NCBI GenBank assembly: GCA_044359525.1
Contig: JBIKLY010000119.1
Location: forward strand, 1-6,623
Direction: 5' to 3'
Origin: CAJBIL01 sp044359525
Lineage (GTDB): Bacteria > Pseudomonadota > Gammaproteobacteria > Burkholderiales > Rhodocyclaceae
DNA length: 6,623 bases
Shown: positions 1 through 6,623 of the stretch, piece after piece
Layout of the letters: every line of letters starts with the position of its first letter
Numbering within the stretch: position 1 is the first letter of the stretch
Notes under the pieces: model-generated
Told to the model about the DNA's origin: nothing
What the model saw: the letters and a program-made list of their open reading frames with translations, nothing else
Database searches by the model: none
Made by a program: the position numbers and the translations under genes

Positions 1-3000
1 GTTGCCGCCGCCGACCACGCTGTTGGCGCCGATGATCACTTTGCCGAGCGAGCGGATGCCCGCATCGCCGGCATTGACCTCGCCGATTGGCGCGAACAGG
101 CCGACATCGCCCTCGGTGATGCCCGGCTTGCCGAGCAGCACGCCGATGCCGGAGCCGGAAATCGAATTGGACGCATCGAGCACGAAAGCCTGCTGCACCG
201 GATCCCAGCGCGGCAGTGCCGGCGGCGCGGCAGCCGCCGTCTTTTTGCCGTTACCGGCATCGAGCCCGCCATACGATGACCAGAGCATGATATCGCCGCC
301 GCCCAGGGTAAATACCCGCGACTGGTTAACCTCGAAATTGTCGAGCGAATAGGCGTTGATGTCGCCGCCGCCGAGCGTCATCACGCCGAGTTCGTAGGCT
401 TTTTTCTCCAACCCGGCGCCGGCGTTGGCCAGACCGGCGTTGATCTTGCCGCCGGGTGCGAAGAGCTCGATATCGCCGCCCATTTCGGTCTTGATCTGGC
501 TGAAGAAGAGGTTGATATCGCCCTTGTACGGCGTGTCGGGCAGACTGGCGCCAATCTCGGGCACTTCGGCCGGCGTACCGGGGAAAGCCGCAGCGAGGAC
601 GGCATAACCCGCCGCATACCCGGCGCGGTCGCCGCTGACGGTACCGGCCTCACCGGCTTTGGCGAGCACGGCGAACAAGGCCTGGCGCAATGCCGGCGCC
701 TGTTCCTGCGTGGTCAAGGCGGCGAAAGCCACCTGTGCGGCGGCATCATCGAGCGTCGGATTGCCGCTGCGCTGGCGCATGAAACTCGTCACCGCCGCGT
801 CGAATGCCTGCTTCGGCATGGCATCGAAGGCCGTGCCAGAGAAGAAGGTTTTCAGCGCGTCGAGGTCAATCGCCCGGCTACCGGCCATCACCATCAGCGA
901 GGCACCCTGCGCGGGCAGATACGGATTCGACAGGTTGCCGCGCGACACGATACCGAGGTTGTTCGACAGGTCGATCGACTTGCCGGCGATCACCTCGCCG
1001 CGACCGGGGCCGCCGAGGATGAAGCCGCCCGCCACACCGGAATTGGTGTTGGCCGAGTAACTGATGTCGCCACCGGCGATCATGCGCGAGACGTCGCTCT
1101 CGCGCAGATTTTCGGCCTCGACGGTGAAATTGTGGATATCGCCGCCGGCGTCGATCAGTACCGATTTGGGCGAACTCAGCGCCGTTGCCCCATTTTCCAG
1201 ACCGACGATGTCGGCGCCGGCGACGATGCGGTTCGACTGAAGGTCATCTCGATGCAGGAGCTCGGGATCGCGGTTCTTGCCGAATGCAGCCGATTTTTCG
1301 GCATCGACCGGATTGCCGAAAGGCAACAAGGGCGACGCAACGCGCGAGGCATCGCTATCGCTCATCGCGACCTTGCCGGAAAAAACGATCGCCCCGCTGG
1401 CCAGCAGTTCGAGCTGGCCGTCGGGCGCCGGCGCCAGGGTGAAGCCGGTCGTCGTAAGGTCACCCGCGAAAGCGGTAGCACGCACACTGCCGGGATAACG
1501 CGCATCGATCTCGGCGCCACCGTTTTTAACCTTGCCCGCCATCAGCGCAACACCGCTGGCCGACGACAGGAAATTGACAGCCGTTTTATCCGTGTAGGTG
1601 AAGAAGCTCGCGTAGGGCTTGGCGGAAGTCCAGGCCGCATGCCCCGGCTGGTTGGTTGCCGAAGCCACCGCACCAACGTTCATCTGCCCGCGGCTGCTGA
1701 CCTTGAGCACCGTGTCACCAAGCAGGAAGCGGTTATAGCCGGCCTTCGTGCTTTTCTTGTCCATCGCGCCGCCGGCATCGACCTGCGCGGCTCCCGTACC
1801 GGCGAGCAGCAGGATGCTGTCGATGTTGCCGTCGGCGCGCACCTTCACATCGCCGCCGCCCATCAGCACAAGGTCTGCCGCATCGGGCGTCGCGCCGTCA
1901 GCGGTATACAGACGGCCATTGGTCGGCGAAACGAATGCGGCGTTGGCGATGTTGCCGCCGGCAACGGCGAGCAGATCGCCGCCACCGAGCACGCCGAAAC
2001 CCTGCGAGAAATTCTTCAGCTGCGTCCACCAGGCGACCGGGGAAGTCGATTTTCCGTCACTATCGACCGCACCCGACGACGCCAGCCATTTGCCGACTTC
2101 CTTGCTCGCTGCCGTCTCGGCAGCTGTCGTTGCCTTGCTGACGCTGTAGATATCGCTGCCGGCGCTCAGGCGCAGATCGCCGCCGTTCTTGCCGAACTCG
2201 GCACGGGTAGTCGAACCGGTGAATGCGGTTTTCGTGAAATAAGAACTCATTTCGACCGATTGATCGCCAATGCCAGCGGTATAGACAGCGGAATCCATAT
2301 GGAGCAGCGCGATGTCGCGTGCCGCAGCAATGTCGATATCGCCGGTTCCCGTGCGCACGTAGGCAGCAGCACTGCTCTTGCCGATCGTCACGTTGCCTTT
2401 GTTCGCCGCCAGCGCAGCGCCCTGCAGCAAAGCCAACGGGTTCGCGCCGGTCGTCTCGGCGCCCGCGACCAGACGATACGACCAGGAATCGCCGCCAAGC
2501 AGTAGGTTCTGCTGGAAGGTGGCGTTCGAAGGGGCCGCCAGGAAGCCGTCCGACAGATTGTTCTCCATCTTCAGGTCGCCCGTGGCACGCAGCGTCAGCA
2601 CGCCGGCATTGTCGCCGTAGCGGGCCGCCAGCAGATCCCAGGCGTTGGCCAGCGTCAGATCGCCAACCGCGCGCACTTCGACGCCGGGGCGCAGGCGATA
2701 GTCGGTGTCCGCCGTATCGGTAAAGCCGAGGCGCGCTTCGAGCGCTGCCAGCCGCGCTGCCGAAAAATCGCTGGCGCTGTCTGTCTGAATGCTGCTCATG
2801 CCGAGCTTGCTGCCGCTCGACGTGCCGGTGCCGATGGTGGCGATATTGGTCGCGCCAACCTTGTCGTAAACCTTGACACCTTCGACGGCGACCTGCGCCG
2901 CACCGCTGATCGCCAACGCCAGCTTGCGTGCCAAATCCGTGCTGTCGAAGAAGACATTCACGCCGTCCGCCGCCGAGCGTGCCGCGCGGAAATTGACGCT

Positions 3001-6000
3001 GCCACCCTGCGCAACGCTACCGGCCGCCGCGCCAACCTCGATGCGCGCGCCGTCCTTGACGCGAACCTTCGCACTGGCGCCGGAGGTGCCAAGCAAGACG
3101 TCGCCGCCCTGCCCATCGGTTCCCGATTGCTTGCTCAGCACCTCAGTCGCGCTCGCCTTCAGCGTCGCGCTGTCGTGCAGCACGAGGTCGCCGTTGTTGG
3201 CGTAGAGTTCGATGCGCCCGCCTTTCGGGCCGGCAGCGTCGATCTTGTTGTACACGTCAATGCCGCCGTTATCGGCCGACAGGGAGAAATTCCTTGCCGT
3301 GTAGGTCTGCTGATCGGCCTTCGCCTTGCCCGCCTCGCCAAGCACGGCGCTGCCATCACGCTGGCGCAGGATGCGGCTTTCGCTGAAACCGGAGGCTTCC
3401 AGCGCCAGGTTGAGCGCGTGCAGGTCGCCGAGCGATTTGGCGTCGGCCCTGAAGCTGCCTTGCGTCGGCGCTGTGCCGCCGGGCAGCGGTGCGGCGCCGC
3501 CCTTGAGTTGCCCCTGCATCAGCAGGCTGCCATTGACCGCAGCAATCGCGATCGTCCCCGCGTGACCGCCGCTGACGCCGGACACGTCGATCAGCGCCTT
3601 GGCCTTGCCTGCGGTGACATCGGCATCGGCGATGCTGACGCCGCCGTTATCCGACTTCAGGCGGACGGTACCCGCCGCTGCGGCAACAATCACGTCGGCA
3701 AAAGTTTTCGCCACGCCGGTGGCATTGATCTGCGAACCGGCCAGCAGCGCGACGCCGTCGCTGGCCGCTGCGCCGTTCGCCGCCAGCGTCAGCTCGCCGG
3801 CAGGCAGGTCGATTCGCCCGCTGTGTTCGATGCTGCTGCCGGCGATTTCAAGCTTGCCGCCGATGCCGCCGACCGCAAAAGTCTTGCCGGCCGGCAGCGC
3901 CGTGCCGACCGTCGTCACCTTGCCCGCGGCGCTCAGCCGCTGATCGGCGCCGGTCGCGGCGGTAATGCGCGGCGCGCTGAGGGTCAGCGTGCCGCCCTTG
4001 ACTTCATGCCCGCCCAGCTTGCCCGTGGCATCGCGGCCGCTGCCGGCCACCCGGATTTCCTCGCTGGCGGTAGCGTTCACCGCACCGAAGCCCTGCGTCG
4101 CGAAACTGCCGGCGCCAAACTCCACCTTGCCGGCCTCGATGGCCAGCGTGCCGCTGCCGGTCGGTCCGGCCGGGGCAAAACTGGCCCCGGCGGAATTGGT
4201 CAGGCGCACGCTGTCGGCACGTACCGTTGCCGTCTTCCCGGCGTTGTCGTAGCCGGCAATGCCGGCCGCCTGCAGCGTGAGTTCGGAAAGACTCGCGGTA
4301 CCGAGCTGCGCGGCGCCGTAGAGGTCGATCGTCGTGTAGCTGGTCAGGCGCAACGCCTTCGGGTCGCCGAGTTTGGCCAGATCGTCGTTGCTGAAGGTGA
4401 TGCCTTCGCCGGGGCTGCTCGTGCCGACGGAAATGCGTTTGGCGCCGATCGCCAGCGCACCTGCCTCGGCGAGCGCGAGCCTTCCCTTGAAATCGGTTTT
4501 TTTCGTCGCATCAAAGGTCACCGCCAGGCCCTTGACCGTACTGCCGGCCTGCACGTCGAGGGTTCCCTGGCTGCCGCTCACGTCGCTGCGCGCCAGGGCG
4601 GATTGCGCGCCACCGGAAAGACGCAACAGGGCACCGTCGCCGGAGAGCAGCAATTTGTCGGCGCTGCCGCCGCTGGCCGGGGCCGTTCCCTCGACGGTTG
4701 AACCGGCGTGCACGGTGAGCGTGTCGCTGGCCACTGCGATCAGTTCCGGCGCCGTCAATGCTGAGGCTTTGGCGGTTAGCGGATCGATGCTGCTGCCGGT
4801 CTTGATGTCGAGCGTCTCGGCCACCACCTCGATCGTCGTGCCCTCCGCGCCGTGACTGCGCAGGCCGCCGAGCAGCAGGCTGTCGGCGCCGATCCGGTTG
4901 ATGCTGGCCAGATCAATCGCCACGCTACCCGCCACGGCGCTCTCCCCGGCGCCGACGACGCTGATGTTCTTCGCCGCCAGATCGACCTCGGCACCGCGAT
5001 GGCCGCTCGCGTGCGCGGCGGCAATCGTCGCCTGCAGCGTCAGCGCCGTACCGGCCTTGACGGCCAGACGGCCGGCATCGCCGGGCAGGCGCGCGCCGGC
5101 AGCATCCTTGAAGAAATCGCTGGCCAGCGTCTCGCTATACGCCGATTTGCTGCGCGCGATATCGCCCGCGGCAATCTCCACCTGTTCGATGCGTGACGCG
5201 GTGACGAAACTGCCGCCGCCGGCCACCGCCGCCGTGCGGACCGCGCTGCCAAGTACCGAGCCGTCGGTCTGCGTGATCGCCACGCCGGCACCGTCGAGCG
5301 AGACCCCCTTGAAGGTCACCGTGTAGGCGCCGGCGAGCAGTGCGTAACGCGCCGGGAGCAGTGTGTATTCGCCGGCCGGCAGGCCGCCGCTGGCGGTCAG
5401 CAGCGTGATGCGGTCGCCGGCCTTGAGTGTGCTGTCAAGCGAGCTCTGCTGATCGTAGGGCGCATAGGTATTGCCGATCGCCGGAACGATGGCGAAGGTA
5501 TTCGGGCTGACCAGCGGGTCGAGAACATCCTTCGAACCGCCGCGGCCGGCGGTGAATTCCCAGGCCTTGAGGTCGCCACCACCGGATAGATCGACCGTGG
5601 CGCCGCTGTCCGTGGTCACTGTGTTGGCGGAAAGCAGCACGCTTTTCTCGGGCGGCAGAGCAACATCGACGGCGGCGCCGTCAGCCAACGTGTAGATCCA
5701 TTCGCGGCCCGACAGACCGGTCTGGCCAAACGGCACTTCGAGGCCAGCGCCGGAAACGGAGGTCAGGCTGCCTTCCTTGAGTGTCACCGAGCCGCTCAGC
5801 GCGTCGCCGCGCAGCTCGATCGACCCGAACGGCGCCTTGAGGACGCCGCCCTGCTCGATCTCCGGCGCCGAGACGATCAGCTTGCCGCCGGCCGAGAGCA
5901 CCATCGGCAGCGTCGCCGGATCCTCACCGACGCCGGAGAACTTGATCTTTCCGGCAGGGTTGCCTTCAACGGCCAGTTCGTATTCGGTGAATGTCGCGGG

Positions 6001-6623
6001 ATAAACCTGCGCTGCCACAACGTCCAGATCGCCCGCCGTCGCCAGCTTGCCGCGCAGCTTGTCGCCATCCACGACACCGCGCAGGCGCAGATCGCCGCTG
6101 CTGTCGAGCGTCAGCTTTCCGATGCCCTGCGTCGCGACCGAGCCGAGCAGATCAACGAGATCGCCTTTTAGCGTCAGCTCGCCGGTGCCGCCAAGCGCTT
6201 CAGCCGGCGCGCGTGCGAGGAGGCTATTGCCGAGCAACACCTGCCCGGCCGACAGCGTGACCCGCGAAGCCGCCGTAGCGCTCAGATTGGGCGCGTCGAT
6301 GCGCAGGCTGCGGGAAAGATCGAGATTGAAGACACCGGTCACACCGACCTCATCCTGCGCGTGCAGGGCAAGGTTGGCAAAGCCGCCGGCTTTGACCTTG
6401 TCGGCGCCGAGCACGACGCGGCCGGAGTAAGTGAGCGGGGCAAGTGCCTGACCGCGGGTCAGCGCGCCGGTCCCGGCATCGTGCGTCGCGGCCAGCCGGA
6501 TCCGGCGCTTGCCGGCCGGGTTGCTCGAACTGAGCACCGCGTCGACAGCGTCGACGCCAGTCAGCGCCCAATTGACATCGTTACGATCGAGCGAAATCGC
6601 CAGACTGCCGCCGGAGGCACCGG
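1..6623 (-). CDS. Filamentous haemagglutinin family protein (FhaB/TpsA-like, DUF3739-type), internal fragment, both ends missing
   Basis: An uninterrupted minus-strand frame of 2207 codons fills the window, with the first complete codon at 6621-6619 and the last at 3-1. The fragment is Ala/Gly/Ser/Thr/Val-rich, with short strand-turn repeats typical of a right-handed beta-helix, and I found no cysteine in it. Family landmarks occur in order: GGGDLKAWEF (about residue 347), LPAGEYTLLPARYA (414-427), LRPGVEVRAVGDLTLANA (about 1310), a WW/GGGDL block (about 1530), IAGGDISYS (about 1853), FFSQIKTEMGGDI (about 2038), NQSRVFTLGGGDI (about 2100) and SGSGIGVLL to NAGDAGIR (2153-2190). Proteins of this family are surface or secreted adhesins exported by two-partner (type Vb) secretion through an FhaC-like outer-membrane pore. 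The signal peptide and TPS domain that would prove this route lie outside the window. No start, ribosome binding site or operon neighbour can be seen. The family call is firm; adhesion as the actual role, and the binding target, are inferred from the family. Confidence 0.95.
52..522 (-). other. DUF3739-like conserved carboxy-terminal block (residues 2034-2190)
   Basis: The most family-specific stretch of the protein. It begins GDINLFFSQIKTEMGGDI with ELFAPGGKINAGLA, continues with GGGDINAY and NQSRVFTLGGGDIMLWSS, then a DAGNGKKTAAAAPP segment, and ends with SISGSGIGVLLGKPG, GDVGLFAPIGEVNAGDAGIR. The triple-Gly GDI turns, the SGSGI sequence and the final NAGDAGIR are hallmarks of the DUF3739 region found near the end of filamentous haemagglutinin-family proteins. 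The exact Pfam limits cannot be set by eye. In relatives only a short tail follows this motif, so the stop codon is probably not far beyond position 1. Confidence 0.85.
583..873 (-). other. Predicted alpha-helical insertion in the beta-helix (residues 1917-2013)
   Basis: Strand-turn repeats stop here, and the frame reads as amphipathic helices rich in Ala, Leu, Phe, Gln, Glu and Asp. Examples are AIDLDALKTFF, AFDAAVTSFMRQ, DDAAAQVAFAALTTQEQA, LRQALFAVLAKAGEA and AGYAAGYAAVLAAAFPG. The beta-helix pattern resumes immediately afterwards with GDINLFFSQIKT. Comparable segments, ending in a GY-A----FPG phrase, sit at the same place in other DUF3739-type haemagglutinins as I recall them, so this is probably a regular subdomain and not a foreign insertion. 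Its role is unknown to me. The helical assignment is from reading the sequence only. Confidence 0.65.
880..1167 (-). other. SDVSRM / GGDI / NPYLPAQGA block (residues 1819-1914)
   Basis: Two GGDI turns, DAGGDIHNF and IAGGDISYS, flank the phrase ENLRESDVSRM. They are followed by LGGPGRGEVIAGKSIDL, a GIVSRGNLSNPYLPAQGA stretch and SLMVMAG. Their order and spacing match a strongly conserved block of the filamentous haemagglutinin family, in which an aligned AG-DI turn starts each coil. It lies directly before the region that looks helical. Assignment to the family is strong; the structural reading as consecutive coils is inferred. Confidence 0.8.
1912..2040 (-). other. Trp-Trp / GGGDL block (residues 1528-1570)
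   Basis: This part of the frame reads PVAWWTQLKNFSQGFGVLGG followed by GDLLAVAGGNI, a short AAF strand and VSPTNGRL. The paired tryptophans, the F-QG-G-LGGG turn, the AGG(N/D)I turn and the PTNGRL phrase together form a pattern I recognise in the carboxy-proximal half of DUF3739-type haemagglutinins. Aromatic residues are unusually dense compared with the shaft. No enzymatic function is suggested. Confidence 0.7.
2521..2700 (-). other. LRPGVEV block at the start of the conserved carboxy-proximal half (residues 1308-1367)
   Basis: The translation begins YRLRPGVEVRAVGDLTLANA, followed by a WDL segment, GVLTLRATGDLKMENNLSDGF and an Ala/Pro/Ser tail. The sequence LRPGVEV, GDLTLAN, WDL, GVLTLRA, GDL, LSDGF is a well-kept phrase in filamentous haemagglutinin-family proteins of this type. 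It marks the switch from the variable shaft to the conserved carboxy-proximal half. It probably forms several consecutive beta-helix coils, with the GDL positions at turns. Confidence 0.75.
2701..5316 (-). other. Variable beta-helical shaft of the adhesin (residues 436-1307)
   Basis: About 870 residues of low-complexity strand-turn sequence rich in Ala, Gly, Ser, Thr, Val and Leu. Typical coils are GKLEIAGSSIEHSGRIDLPAG near 3800-3880 and ARNFSLSADNGGIDVYNKI near 3241-3300, and the pattern fits stacked coils of a right-handed beta-helix. Charged residues are scattered and aromatics few. A pair of near-identical phrases, LDVQAGSTVKG (4528-4560) and LTVHAGSTVEG (4687-4719), lies 53 codons apart. 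The stretch near 2701-2760 (AARLAALEARLGF) looks helical and separates the shaft from the conserved half. Specific landmarks are fewer here than on either side, as expected for the surface-exposed part under diversification; that last point is inference. Confidence 0.7.
5317..5595 (-). other. Conserved GGGDL / LLPARYA block of the haemagglutinin (residues 343-435)
   Basis: The block opens with VDLSGGGDLKAWEF, continues through a Gly/Arg/Asp stretch ending SKDVLDPL and an AIVPAIG segment, then LPAGEYTLLPARYA and LLAGAYTV. The order of GGGDL-x-WEF, a proline-containing strand and then the LPAG-YTLLPARYALL phrase is a signature I recognise from large filamentous haemagglutinin-family proteins of betaproteobacteria. 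The concentration of aromatic residues (Trp, Phe, Tyr) is higher than in the surrounding shaft, which suggests a compact module rather than plain helix coils. Its function is not known to me. Confidence 0.75.
5596..6623 (-). other. Amino-proximal beta-helical segment of the adhesin (fragment residues 1-342)
   Basis: This is the first part of the coding frame visible here. It consists of repeated short hydrophobic/polar strands with Gly, Asp or Asn turns, for example GKLTLDSSGDLRLRG near 6070-6120. Several phrases recur in DUF3739-type haemagglutinins as I know them: AAQVYPATFTEYEL (about 5960-6015), GGVLKAPFGSIELRG (about 5805-5850) and GSLTSVSGAGLEVPFGQT (about 5720-5775). The segment looks like beta-helix between the missing TPS domain and the GGGDL block. 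No catalytic motif or membrane segment was seen. The boundaries are approximate. Confidence 0.7.

Noticed and set aside
2..352. Plus-strand frame at the window edge, Pro/Ser/Thr-rich
   Set aside because: It overlaps the DUF3739-like block on the minus strand, which is unmistakable. The composition is that of a shadow frame.
1132..2505. Plus-strand open frame of 457 codons
   Set aside because: It is in the same antisense register, starts at a GTG, and resembles no known family. The opposite strand here carries recognisable haemagglutinin blocks (WW/GGGDL and SDVSRM).
3127..4701. Plus-strand open frame of 524 codons
   Set aside because: It is in exact antisense register with the haemagglutinin frame. 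It starts at a TTG, its translation is Arg/Ala/Gly-rich with no recognisable domain, and it is explained by the rarity of CTA, TTA and TCA in the real gene.
4373..4855. Plus-strand Ser/Ala/Pro/Leu-rich open frame of 160 codons
   Set aside because: It is a low-complexity product of GC-rich sequence in an off-register frame, lying wholly inside the minus-strand gene with no domain seen.
5040..5291. Short minus-strand frames rich in Arg, Ala and Ser, such as this one and that at 4776-5024
   Set aside because: They lie on the same strand as the real gene but out of its frame. Their Arg-rich composition is typical of wrong-frame reading of GC-rich coding DNA.
1..6623. Possible repeats, CRISPR array or regulatory hairpins suggested by many GCCGCCGGCG-type runs
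   Set aside because: These runs are irregularly spaced and encode Gly-Gly and Gly-Asp turns of the protein. There are no constant-length spacers, no intergenic space and no terminator-like U tract.

Overview
The whole window lies inside one very large gene on the minus strand. Reading the reverse complement with codons in register with plus-strand positions 1-3, 4-6 and so on, I translated every codon. The frame is open for 2207 codons (positions 6621 down to 1) with no stop, no frameshift and no intergenic gap. Both ends of the gene lie outside the window: the start is beyond position 6623 and the stop is before position 1.

The product is a filamentous haemagglutinin-family exoprotein (FhaB/TpsA-like, DUF3739-type). 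It is rich in Ala, Gly, Ser, Thr, Val and Leu in short strand-turn repeats typical of a right-handed beta-helix. It also carries, in the expected order, a series of family landmarks: a GGGDLKAWEF block, LPAGEYTLLPARYA, LRPGVEVRAVGDLTLANA, a Trp-Trp/GGGDL block, SDVSRM-IAGGDI-SYS, NLSNPYLPAQGA, FFSQIKTEMGGDI, NQSRVFTLGGGDI, and SGSGIGVLL-KPG followed by NAGDAGIR. The amino-terminal signal peptide and TPS (haemagglutination activity) domain must lie beyond position 6623. The final residues and any TpsB/FhaC-type transporter gene also lie outside.

Layout in protein order (high to low coordinates): an amino-proximal beta-helical segment (about 6623-5596), a conserved GGGDL/LLPARYA block (5595-5317), a long variable beta-helical shaft (5316-2701), then a conserved carboxy-proximal half (2700-1). 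That half contains several GGD-type turns and one region that looks helical (873-583). In family members known to me, the protein usually ends a short way after the last motif, so the window probably covers most of the mature carboxy-terminal two thirds.

The high GC content (mostly mid-60s percent by eye), the near absence of TTA, CTA and TCA codons, and the protein subfamily suggest a proteobacterium, most likely a betaproteobacterium. This is inference, and no taxonomic marker is present. I see no RNA gene, mobile element, CRISPR array, promoter or terminator. The long plus-strand open frames are codon-aligned shadows of this gene. I find no evidence of an undescribed system; the points worth a second look concern the architecture of this giant adhesin.
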